Of a DNA stretch of 64,000 nucleotides, positions 8,965 to 18,494 are shown piece after piece. Source of the DNA: Paracoccus saliphilus. Lineage in GTDB: Bacteria; Pseudomonadota; Alphaproteobacteria; Rhodobacterales; Rhodobacteraceae. Location: the NCBI GenBank assembly GCA_003255745.1, contig KZ836040.1, forward strand, positions 67,748-131,747. The letters run 5' to 3'. The position numbers were made by a program, and so were the translations under genes. The notes below the pieces were generated by a model. That model had not been told where the DNA came from. It did not search any database and saw nothing but the letters and a program-made list of their open reading frames with translations. Within the stretch, counting starts at the first letter, position 1; the number at the start of each line of letters is the position of its first letter.

Positions 8965-9372
8965 ATGAGACATCGCATCCTGCCCATCGCGCTGTTGGCC
9001 GCCCTTGCGGCCGGTCCTGCCCCCGCCCAACCGGCGGATGAGGCCGACGAAGGCCTGAGCCTGATCGAGCGGGGGATCGGCATGATCTTTCGCCAGTTCT
9101 GGCAGGATGCCGCCCCCGAGGTCGAGGGCCTGACCCGCGACCTGTCCGGCACGATGACCCGCTTGGCGCCTGCGCTGCAGGATCTGGCGGTTCTGGTTGA
9201 CGACATCCGCAACTATGACCCGCCCGAGCGGCTTGAGAACGGCGACATCCTCATCCGCCGCCGCGCCGGCGCCCCGCCGCCCCCGCCCATCGGCGATGAC
9301 CTGAAAGACCTGACCGAACCCGCGCCCGAGGCTGTGCCGATCGACCCTGACGCGCCCCAGATCTCGCTCTAG
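8965..9372 (+). CDS. Small exported protein of unknown function
   Basis: A 135-residue protein with a clear N-terminal signal peptide (hydrophobic IALLAALAAGPAPAQ). The mature part is acidic, with a helical segment LIERGIGMIFRQFWQDAAPEVEGL and a conserved-looking stretch DIRNYDPPERLENGDILIRRR, then a Pro-rich tail. I do not recognise a function. The frame is open from an upstream TTG at 8929, but the ATG at 8965 starts directly at the signal peptide. The 3' end overlaps the convergent exonuclease gene by 4 bp. Confidence 0.6.
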   Translation: MRHRILPIALLAALAAGPAPAQPADEADEGLSLIERGIGMIFRQFWQDAAPEVEGLTRDLSGTMTRLAPALQDLAVLVDDIRNYDPPERLENGDILIRRRAGAPPPPPIGDDLKDLTEPAPEAVPIDPDAPQISL

Positions 9373-11273
9373 GGCGTCAGGTTCGCGTCCTTGATCAGGC
9401 TGCGGTGGCGGCGGGCCGCGTCGACGGCCTGCTCGAACCGCTCAATGCCCTTGGCCTCCAACGCGGGGATCAGGCGCAGGAATGCCTCGGCCGTGGCGAT
9501 CGTGTCGCCCATCGCCGTGTGGCGGGCTTCGGGCGGGATGACGATGCCAAGCCGTTCAGTCAGCGCGTCCAACGTGTGGACCGCCGATTGTCCCCAGACC
9601 ATGGCCGACAGCAGCACCGTATCCAGCACGCGATTGTTGAAATGCGCGCCGGTTTCGGCGCTGGCGCGGCGCAGGAAGCCCATGTCGAAGGGCGCGTTAT
9701 GGGCGATCAGCACGCTGTCGTCGCAGAAATGGTGGAACGCGTTCAGCGCGGCCGTCAGGTCCGGCGCGGCGGCCACCATCTCATCCGTGATGCCGTGAAT
9801 GGCGGTCGAACCGGGTGGGATCCGGCGCCCGGGATTGACCAGGGTTTCAAACCGCTCGCCCGTCAGGCGGCCGCGGGCCAGCCGCAGTCCTGCAATCTGG
9901 ACAATGCTGTCACCGGGCGTCAGGCCGGTTGTTTCGGTGTCAAAGACCACGCAGGTCAGGTCCGCCAGACGTGACGAGGCAATCCCCCGCCGCGCCAGCG
10001 CAAAATCATAGGTGACTCCTGCGGCGTCGGCTTCGGATGCGACGACCCGCAGCGGCATGACCAGCCGCGCGGCGTCGCCCTCGGCCTCGGGCCAGATGCC
10101 GGTGCCCTGGGCGGCCAGAATGTCGGCCCCCGATAGTTCCGGCTGGTCAGGATCGGGCGCCTGCGTCAGCCATTCTTCCAGCTGGTCGATGGGAACGGCG
10201 GGTCCGGTCCAGCCCAGCATCAGGCGCATCTCGTCTCCCTGGTCCGCCACGACCGAAACGGTGGGCCCATGGCCCAAGGTGCGAAGATGCCGGTCCAGCA
10301 GCACCAGAAGCGCGTTCAGCGGTCCGGCCTGGACCTGGAACAGCAGACCGGGAGGTGTCGGGACCAACTGAAGGCCGGTCGTCACCTCCTCCAGCGTGGC
10401 GGTGCCGGTGGGCGCCTCGCTGGCCAGCAGTTGCGACAGTTCCCGCGTGGTGGCGGCCAAGCCTTGTCCTTCGGCGCGGATGGCCTGCGCCAGGGCGGGC
10501 GGCATCGGGCCGTCCAGGGCGTCCAGCATCGGCACCAACGTTGCCGCATGGCGACGCAGCGCCTCCAGCGTCGCGCGGGGTGCCGGACGCTCGACCGCGC
10601 GGTCGCGCAGGATCAGCAGCAGCCCGCCCTCCAGGTTGCGCAGCCGCCCCGACAGCCTCGCCCCTTGGGCGGTCAGGCAGACCAGGTCGGTGGCCGCCAC
10701 GCCCGTTGCCAACCGCGCCTGCGCCGCACGCAGCGCGCCGGGCCGCAGATAGCGGTCCAGCTGGTGATCCAGCGCCAGTCCCGGCAGCAGCCGCGCCGCA
10801 CTGGCATTGTAAAAGATCACCCGGTGGCGCGCGTCGAACATCACCGCCCCGGCCCCGAAATCCGCCAGAATTGCCTCCAGGCTGGCCTTTTCGCGCGCCA
10901 GTTCGGCGGCGTGGTCCTGCACCGCTTCGGCCAGCGCCTCGGCGGTGCGGGCCCGCGCCTCGGCGGCATCGCGGGCGGCGGAACCCAGGTCGGCCAGATA
11001 GCGGGCCTCATCGGGGTCGGGCGCCTGTCCGGTGCGAAGGCCGCCCGCCAGGCGTTCGATCGGGCGCGCCAGGTGAAGGTCGAACAGGTACCACAGCGCG
11101 ATCACCGCACCCAGCAGTCCAAAGCCCGCGACCATCGCGCCCTGCACAAGCGCGTCCGTGCCCTGTCCTCGCCCCGCGATCCACAGCGCCGCCCCCGAAA
11201 TGGCCAGCGAAACCCCCGCCAATCCTGCGAACATCAGCAGGACGCGCAGTCGCAAGGACAGCTGCGTCAGCAT
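9369..11273 (-). CDS. Membrane sensor-like protein fused to a DEDDh 3'-5' exonuclease domain
   Basis: A 634-residue composite protein. Two N-terminal transmembrane helices (within about residues 8-65) are followed by a HAMP-like helix (LARPIERLAGGL), a coiled coil, and a PAS-like domain (about 135-220). A region resembling a histidine-kinase core follows, but I see no phospho-acceptor His motif or ATP-binding N/G boxes. Residues about 440-600 form a DnaQ-type exonuclease with all five acidic/His residues: Asp445 and Glu447 in DTETTG, Asp530 in AHNAPFD, His585 and Asp590. It overlaps the receiver gene upstream by 7 bp and is the last gene of the acs/symporter cluster. The nucleic-acid target is unknown. 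Confidence 0.8.
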   Translation of the reverse strand: MLTQLSLRLRVLLMFAGLAGVSLAISGAALWIAGRGQGTDALVQGAMVAGFGLLGAVIALWYLFDLHLARPIERLAGGLRTGQAPDPDEARYLADLGSAARDAAEARARTAEALAEAVQDHAAELAREKASLEAILADFGAGAVMFDARHRVIFYNASAARLLPGLALDHQLDRYLRPGALRAAQARLATGVAATDLVCLTAQGARLSGRLRNLEGGLLLILRDRAVERPAPRATLEALRRHAATLVPMLDALDGPMPPALAQAIRAEGQGLAATTRELSQLLASEAPTGTATLEEVTTGLQLVPTPPGLLFQVQAGPLNALLVLLDRHLRTLGHGPTVSVVADQGDEMRLMLGWTGPAVPIDQLEEWLTQAPDPDQPELSGADILAAQGTGIWPEAEGDAARLVMPLRVVASEADAAGVTYDFALARRGIASSRLADLTCVVFDTETTGLTPGDSIVQIAGLRLARGRLTGERFETLVNPGRRIPPGSTAIHGITDEMVAAAPDLTAALNAFHHFCDDSVLIAHNAPFDMGFLRRASAETGAHFNNRVLDTVLLSAMVWGQSAVHTLDALTERLGIVIPPEARHTAMGDTIATAEAFLRLIPALEAKGIERFEQAVDAARRHRSLIKDANLTP

Positions 11274-11638
11274 GGCCCGGCAAGCAGGCGGGCCATCTCG
11301 GCCCGCAGCTCGGCCAGCTCGAAGGGCTTGGCGATGAAGCCGTCGGCTCCAAGCGCCAGGCCCTTGCGCCGTTCGACCACCGATCCACGCGCCGTCATCA
11401 TCAGCACACGCACATCGGCCAGCGCGGGATCGGCGCGCACATCCTGCACGATCTGGTAGCCCGAGACATCGGGCAGCATGACGTCCAGCAGCACAAGATC
11501 GGGGCGGGTGTCGCGGATGCGTTCCACCGCGCCCTTGCCGGTGGCCATCCGGTCATGGCTGTGGCCGTCGCGCGTCAGCAGGAAATCCAGCGCCACAGCG
11601 ATGTTGTCTTCGTCCTCGATGACCAGGATGTCAGCCAT
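11267..11638 (-). CDS. Single-domain response regulator
   Basis: A 123-residue CheY-like receiver without an output domain. The acidic pocket is ILVIEDED at the N-terminus, the phospho-acceptor Asp lies in LVLLDVMLPD, and the conserved Lys in FIAKPFEL. Its start overlaps the membrane-protein gene by 8 bp and its stop overlaps the exonuclease gene by 7 bp, so it is made with both. The phosphodonor is not obvious, since the neighbouring sensor-like protein has lost the kinase motifs. Confidence 0.88.
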   Translation of the reverse strand: MADILVIEDEDNIAVALDFLLTRDGHSHDRMATGKGAVERIRDTRPDLVLLDVMLPDVSGYQIVQDVRADPALADVRVLMMTARGSVVERRKGLALGADGFIAKPFELAELRAEMARLLAGPC

Positions 11639-12143
11639 GATCCGCCTCCGATTGCCGGGGACAGACGGCCGCGAAAGCAGGGTCGCCCTCGGCCGCAGGG
11701 GTCCAGTCGCCGCGCGCGGGCCGGACGCGGCCGCCTGCGCAGTCGAAGTCCTGCGGCACAAGGACGGTCTGGCCGCGACGCTCGACCAGCATGATCGGGA
11801 CCCGGCGCGTGCCGTCCGACTCCTGGACGATCTGGGCCGGGTCAAGAGCGGCGAAGCGGACCTCGACGGGGGCAAGATAGGTCCAGGGTGCCCAGGGCTG
11901 GCTGTCGCGCCCGACCAGCAGAACCTCCGCCCCCTGCGGCAGGCGGTCCACGGCGCGGGGATACCACGCATAGTCGTTCCAGACGGAATAGGCGACCATG
12001 GACAGGCCGATCCCCGCCGGCAGCAGCCAGGGCGCAAGGGTCAGCCCGGCCTTGCGGGCGGCGTGAAGCAGCGCATACAGCAGCGCGGCCATGCCGACCC
12101 CCACGGCGACGACCCCCAGCAGTTCGGTTCCGATCCCGGTCAT
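11631..12143 (-). CDS. Membrane-anchored protein of unknown function
   Basis: A 170-residue protein with two hydrophobic helices in the first ~55 residues (GVVAVGVGMAALLYALL and APWLLPAGIGLSMVAYSVW) and a soluble remainder containing PWAPWTYLAPVEVRF and QDFDCAGG. I do not recognise a family with a known role. It overlaps the DUF294 gene by 4 bp and the receiver gene by 8 bp, which places it firmly in the acetate/symporter signalling operon. Confidence 0.6.
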   Translation of the reverse strand: MTGIGTELLGVVAVGVGMAALLYALLHAARKAGLTLAPWLLPAGIGLSMVAYSVWNDYAWYPRAVDRLPQGAEVLLVGRDSQPWAPWTYLAPVEVRFAALDPAQIVQESDGTRRVPIMLVERRGQTVLVPQDFDCAGGRVRPARGDWTPAAEGDPAFAAVCPRQSEADHG

Positions 12144-13954
12144 CCCAGCATTCCCTTTCCATGTCCGACGGCCGACTGCATGCTGCGCACCACGACAAAG
12201 GCGTCGCGAAGGTGGCTGCGTTCGAAATCGGACAAGTCGGAAGGTGACAGATAGTTGTCGGGCTTGCGGCCCGCCTTGACCAGATGCGCCTGATTGTCCA
12301 GCCGGACGGTCTGGATCATGTCATAAGCCGCGATCAGGTCGCGCGCCCCGCCGGCCGAGATCACGCCGCGCGTTTCGGCATCCTCCAGCCGGGCGCGGGT
12401 GTTCACGGCGCCGATCCGGCCCTGCAGCGCATAGACGCGGGCCAGGTCGGTCACCGGCACCACGCCGTTGTGCTTCATGTCGATATGATGGCGGTATTCG
12501 CCCGACCGGATCGTGGCAAAGCCCCCGATCAGCCCCAGGGGCGGCCGATGCTTGAGCGAGTTGGCGATCATGTGAGCCACGAAGATCGAGTTTCGGGACG
12601 CCATGTCCAGCGTTTCGCGTTGCAGCCCGTCCAGCAGCCCGGCATCGCCGCCGATCGCGCGCAGGTCGAACATGACGGAGGCCAGCATCTGCGCCTCGGG
12701 GCTGGGGCGGGTGATCCAATCAAAAAAATAGTCGCGCCAGACTGGGACCGGCTGGCGCCAGCGCGGGTTGGTGGCCATCATGTCGCCGGGGCAGAACACA
12801 TAGCCGCAGGCGTCCAGCCCCGCGCAGACGCGCGCCGCCAGTTCGCGGAACCACGGGTGGTCCGGATCGGCGCCGGGGGTCAGGATCAGGCAGTTGTCCT
12901 GGTCGCTGACGCCGGTCTGTTCCTGCCGCCCCTGGCTGCCGCAGGCCGCCCAGAGCCAGGGCGCCGGCGCGGGACCCAGGTCCCGCGCCACGATGTCCAG
13001 AAGGCGGCGGGTCACGGCATCTGCGATGTCGGTAATCATGCGGGTCGTGATTTCGTGTCGCTGGCGTCCGCGGACCAACTGCACCAGCAGTTCGGGAATG
13101 CGGGCGGTGACGGCGGCCATCTGGGCAACGGTGTCGGACTGGGCCACCTCGCGGATCAGGCCCGAGGCGGACACCGCCTGCACCCGCGTCAGGTCCGTTT
13201 GGCTGATCATGCCGACGAACCGGCTGTCCGACACAACCGGAAGATGGCTGATCCGCCGCTCCAGCATGATGTTCAGCACATCATAACCAAGCGCCGTCGG
13301 CGCCAGCGTAATCGGGTCGGGTGTCATCACCTCGGCCACGGGGCGGCGCATGTCGCGGCCCTCGGCCACGACGCGGTTCGACATGTCACGGATGGTTGCA
13401 AGGCCGATCAGCCGGCCGCCTTCGGTGATGCCGATGCTGCTTGCGCCGGCGTCACGCATCAGACGCGCGGCCTCGATGATGGGGGTGCCGGGGGGGCAGC
13501 CCAAGGGCTTGCCCGACAGCAGCTCACCCACCTTCAGCATGGCCACATCGGCACCGCGATCCACCGGCCCGCGCCCGCGGTCGAAAAATCGTGCCACGGC
13601 CCGGTTCTCGGCGATCAGCCGCGTCACCTCGGCCCGGGGCAGCATCAGGACGACTGCCCCCTCCAGCGCCCGTGCCGAGGTGACGGCCACCCCGTCGCGC
13701 AGCAGGCCGCGCTCTCCGAAGGAATTGCGCGGTCCCAGCTGAGAGACGCTGTCGCCGTTCCGGTCGGTAACGGTGATCTGGCCGCTTTCGATCAGGTAGA
13801 GCCCCGGCAGGCGGTCGCCAAACTGATAGATCAGCTCGCCGGGGGCGAATTCCCTGCGGCTGAAGGAACCGGCGACCCGCGCCAGCTCGTCCCGCTTCAG
13901 GCTGTCATAGGGATGCACGGTGGCGATGAAGTCGACGATGCTTTGCGCCATCAC
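12140..13954 (-). CDS. cNMP-binding / CBS-pair / DUF294 putative nucleotidyltransferase
   Basis: Cytosolic signalling protein of 604 residues with three parts. Residues about 15-130 are a cyclic-nucleotide-binding (cupin-like) domain, seen as PGELIYQFGDRLPGLYLIESGQI. About 155-280 are two CBS motifs that normally bind adenosyl nucleotides. About 320-450 are a GlnD/GlnE-type nucleotidyltransferase core with the motif GSQGRQEQTGVSDQDN, followed by a helical substrate-binding domain. Such proteins accompany VC_2705-type symporters in many proteobacteria and are thought to modify or regulate transport; that role is inferred here. An ATG doublet at 13954/13951 leaves the start uncertain by one codon. 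Confidence 0.85.
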   Translation of the reverse strand: MMAQSIVDFIATVHPYDSLKRDELARVAGSFSRREFAPGELIYQFGDRLPGLYLIESGQITVTDRNGDSVSQLGPRNSFGERGLLRDGVAVTSARALEGAVVLMLPRAEVTRLIAENRAVARFFDRGRGPVDRGADVAMLKVGELLSGKPLGCPPGTPIIEAARLMRDAGASSIGITEGGRLIGLATIRDMSNRVVAEGRDMRRPVAEVMTPDPITLAPTALGYDVLNIMLERRISHLPVVSDSRFVGMISQTDLTRVQAVSASGLIREVAQSDTVAQMAAVTARIPELLVQLVRGRQRHEITTRMITDIADAVTRRLLDIVARDLGPAPAPWLWAACGSQGRQEQTGVSDQDNCLILTPGADPDHPWFRELAARVCAGLDACGYVFCPGDMMATNPRWRQPVPVWRDYFFDWITRPSPEAQMLASVMFDLRAIGGDAGLLDGLQRETLDMASRNSIFVAHMIANSLKHRPPLGLIGGFATIRSGEYRHHIDMKHNGVVPVTDLARVYALQGRIGAVNTRARLEDAETRGVISAGGARDLIAAYDMIQTVRLDNQAHLVKAGRKPDNYLSPSDLSDFERSHLRDAFVVVRSMQSAVGHGKGMLG

Positions 13955-13976
13955 CCGCTGACCTTTGCATGAGGGG

Positions 13977-14003
13977 TGCCGCGCCCCGGAACAGGGCGCG
14001 GCA
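13977..14003 (-). terminator. Intercistronic stem-loop between symporter and DUF294 genes
   Basis: Perfect 10-bp stem TGCCGCGCCC / GGGCGCGGCA with a 7-nt loop in the 60-nt gap between the symporter stop and the DUF294 start. On the coding strand no U-run follows, so it may be a partial terminator or an RNA-stability element that lowers expression of the signalling genes relative to the transporter. Confidence 0.45.
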
Positions 14004-14014
14004 GGTTTTCAGGA

Positions 14015-15823
14015 TCAGTGCGCGACAGCACTTCCGGCGCCGCGCGGGACGCGGATCGATTCGACCAGCTCCTGCACATGGGCTGGCGGGCGCTGCGTCA
14101 TTGCCGAGACGGCGAAAGCCACGGCAAAGTTGATCAGCGCACCGATGGTCCCGAACGAGGCCGGCGAGATGCCGAACAACCAGGCGTCGGGCGTATCGGG
14201 CAGCATGTTGGTCCCCGCGATGAAGAACCAGCCCTTGTAGGCGAAGATGTACAGGATCGTGGACACCATGCCCGCGATCATGCCGGCGATCGCGCCTTCC
14301 TTGCCGACCCGCTTCGAGAAGATGCCCATCATCAGCACCGGGAAGATCGAGCTGGCTGCCAGGCCAAAGGCCAGGGCCACGGTCTGGGCCGCGAAGCCGG
14401 GCGGGTTGAGGCCCAGCAGCGTCGCCACCAGAATCGAGGCCGCCATCGAGACGCGGGCGGCCATGAGTTCGCCCTTTTCGCTGATGTTGGGGCGCAGCGT
14501 GCCCTTGATCAGGTCGTGGCTGACAGCACCCGAGATTGCCAGCAGCAGGCCCGCGGCGGTGGAAAGGGCGGCTGCCAGGCCGCCGGCGGCGACGATGGCG
14601 ATGACCCAACCCGGCAGGTTGGCGATTTCGGGGTTGGCCAGCACCATGATGTCGTTGTTCACGGTGGTCAGCTCGTTCCCGGCAAGTCCTTGGGCTGCGG
14701 CCATCTCCACGGCCGGGCCTGCGGTTGCGGCATCATTGTAGTACTGGATCAGGCCGTCGCCGTTCTTGTCTTCCCAGGTCAGCAGGCCGGTGACCTGCCA
14801 GTTGCGCATCCACCCCAGTTCGGGGCTGGTCTGGATCTCCTCCAGCGAGACGGCCGGCTGGCTGTAGGTATCGCCGGTCCGCGCGCCCGGCCACATCGTG
14901 GCGGTCAGGTTGAACCGCGCCATCGCGCCGACGGCGGGTGCAACGGTATAAAGCAGCGCGATGAAGACCAGTGCCCAGCCTGCCGACTTGCGCGCATCCG
15001 ACACCTTGGGAACAGTGAAGAAGCGGATGATGACATGCGGCAGGCCCGCGGTGCCGATCATCAGCGCCATGGTGAACAGCACCATGTCCAGGGTCGAGCG
15101 GTGATGCTCGGTATAGGAACTGAAGCCCAGATCAGTGACCAGCATGTTCAGCTTGGTCAGGAACGCCACGCCTGACGCGTCATGCGTGCCAAACAGACCC
15201 AACTGCGGCAGGAAGTTGCCCGTCAGCTGCAGCGAGATGAAGATCGCCGGAATGGTATAGGCGATGATCAGCACGATGTATTGCGCGACCTGCGTGTAGG
15301 TGATGCCCTTCATGCCGCCAAGCACGGCATAGCAGAAGACCAGTGCCGCGCCGATCCACAGACCGGTGGAATTCGACACTTCAAGATAGCGCGAGAAGGT
15401 GACGCCCACGCCGGTCATCTGGCCGATCACATAGGTGATCGAGACGATCAGCAGGCAGATCACGCCGATGATGCGCGCGGTCGGCGAATAGAAGCGGTCG
15501 CCGATGAATTCCGGCACGGTGAACTTGCCGAACTTGCGCAGGTAAGGCGCCAGCAGCAGCGCCAGCAGCACATAGCCACCCGTCCAGCCCATCAGGTAGG
15601 TCGAGTTGTCATAGCCGGTGAAGGCGATCAGGCCTGCCATCGAGATGAACGAGGCCGCCGACATCCAGTCAGCCGCCGTGGCCATGCCGTTCGTGATCGG
15701 ACCGACGCCACGGTTGGCGGCATAGAATTCAGCCGTCGACTTGGCCCGGCAATAGATGGCGATGCCGATATACAGCGCGAAAGACGCGCCGATGAACAAA
15801 AGGTTCAGGGTAAATTGGCTCAT
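14015..15823 (-). CDS. Sodium:solute symporter, VC_2705 subfamily (ActP-like)
   Basis: Integral membrane carrier of the SSS family, 602 residues with about 13 hydrophobic helices, starting in LNLLFIGASFALYIGIAIY. The RAKSTAEFYAANRGV segment and GMATAADWMSAASFISMAGL helix are typical of the acetate-permease (ActP)-related VC_2705 group. A soluble insertion near the middle carries DKNGDGLIQ, an EF-hand-like loop. The start has GAGGAGC upstream; an earlier in-frame ATG at 15862 lies inside the small-subunit gene. Next to acs, so acetate or another short monocarboxylate is the likely substrate. Confidence 0.88.
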   Translation of the reverse strand: MSQFTLNLLFIGASFALYIGIAIYCRAKSTAEFYAANRGVGPITNGMATAADWMSAASFISMAGLIAFTGYDNSTYLMGWTGGYVLLALLLAPYLRKFGKFTVPEFIGDRFYSPTARIIGVICLLIVSITYVIGQMTGVGVTFSRYLEVSNSTGLWIGAALVFCYAVLGGMKGITYTQVAQYIVLIIAYTIPAIFISLQLTGNFLPQLGLFGTHDASGVAFLTKLNMLVTDLGFSSYTEHHRSTLDMVLFTMALMIGTAGLPHVIIRFFTVPKVSDARKSAGWALVFIALLYTVAPAVGAMARFNLTATMWPGARTGDTYSQPAVSLEEIQTSPELGWMRNWQVTGLLTWEDKNGDGLIQYYNDAATAGPAVEMAAAQGLAGNELTTVNNDIMVLANPEIANLPGWVIAIVAAGGLAAALSTAAGLLLAISGAVSHDLIKGTLRPNISEKGELMAARVSMAASILVATLLGLNPPGFAAQTVALAFGLAASSIFPVLMMGIFSKRVGKEGAIAGMIAGMVSTILYIFAYKGWFFIAGTNMLPDTPDAWLFGISPASFGTIGALINFAVAFAVSAMTQRPPAHVQELVESIRVPRGAGSAVAH

Positions 15824-15836
15824 GTCCGGATGCTCC

Positions 15837-16094
15837 TCACTCGTCCACGCCGTGTTCGGCATCCAGCTTGTTCATGCGCGCCGCATACCAGAAGATCAGC
15901 ACGATGAAGATCAGGATCGACCCTTGCTGGGCGAACCAAAAGCCCAGGTCGGCACCTCCTACCGGGATGCTCGCGATCAGCGGTCGCAGGACGATCGCAA
16001 ATCCGTACGATACCAGCGCCCAGATCGCGAGGCAGATGTAGATGATGCGAAGATTGGCCTGCCAATAGGCATTCGACGATGTTCTGTCACTCAT
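15837..16094 (-). CDS. DUF4212 small subunit of the sodium/solute symporter
   Basis: An 85-residue membrane protein with two helices (IIYICLAIWALVSYGFAIVL and GSILIFIVLIFWYAARM) and a short acidic tail. DUF4212 proteins are encoded just upstream of VC_2705-type symporters and are regarded as their small subunit. Here the gap to the symporter start is 13 nt. It starts the transporter transcript, 120 bp after acs. Confidence 0.88.
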   Translation of the reverse strand: MSDRTSSNAYWQANLRIIYICLAIWALVSYGFAIVLRPLIASIPVGGADLGFWFAQQGSILIFIVLIFWYAARMNKLDAEHGVDE

Positions 16095-16150
16095 GTCCTT
16101 GGGTCCCTCCCTGTTCAGACACGTCCCTCGTTCCGCCCTTGCGTTTGGTT

Positions 16151-16206
16151 GCGTCCCGGTGCCCGGCGGAGAGGCCGGGACGCGTTGCGGGGGATTTGCA
16201 CCCCCG
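16151..16206 (-). terminator. Tandem hairpins downstream of acs
   Basis: Two stems lie between the acs stop and the DUF4212 start: GCGTCCCGG / CCGGGACGC (16151-16159 with 16175-16183) and CGGGGG / CCCCCG (16188-16193 with 16201-16206). No long U-run follows. They probably end or attenuate the acs transcript; whether the symporter genes have their own promoter in this 120-bp gap is not clear. Confidence 0.45.
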
Positions 16207-16214
16207 TCGCATCG

Positions 16215-18170
<1,956 letters not shown>

Positions 18171-18494
18171 GACATCCCCTCCTCGCAGCCATGTTGCAGC
18201 CTTGCCGGGCTTCGCCGATCGCACCGATTCATGATGCGGCTGCCTGTGGAGGAATGTTAATCACGAATTACTAAAGAAGTTAAGTCATTTTTTATAAAAG
18301 GAAATTTTGTCAATAAATTGACTGAGTAATCACACAAATTGTAAACCGTTCACAGCATGACGATGATCGCGGCGCCGGCGGGATCCTACCATCCGCAGCG
18401 CAAGCATCACCCGCAGAATTCCGGAAGGTCGGAAGAAGGATGCGGCAGGGCGACCGGCTGCCGGTCGCCCTGTCGTCTTGTCAGTGCAGCGCTG
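18171..18494. other. 324-bp non-coding region with an AT-rich acs upstream segment
   Basis: Lies between the acs start and the 3' end of the beta-helix gene. About 18255-18350 is strikingly AT-rich compared with the rest of the window and should hold the acs promoter. A TTGACA occurs on the acs strand, but no -10 at normal spacing is convincing. It contains the palindrome GTCAAT-AA-ATTGAC (18309-18322), a possible regulator site. The 18447-18471 part is the terminator of the beta-helix gene. No gene is seen in it. Confidence 0.6.
18447..18471 (-). terminator. Terminator of the beta-helix protein gene
   Basis: Perfect 11-bp stem AGGGCGACCGG / CCGGTCGCCCT with a 3-nt loop, 24 nt after the stop on the minus strand. 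It is followed by a pyrimidine-rich, T-containing stretch (CATCCTTCTTCC). Confidence 0.7.
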
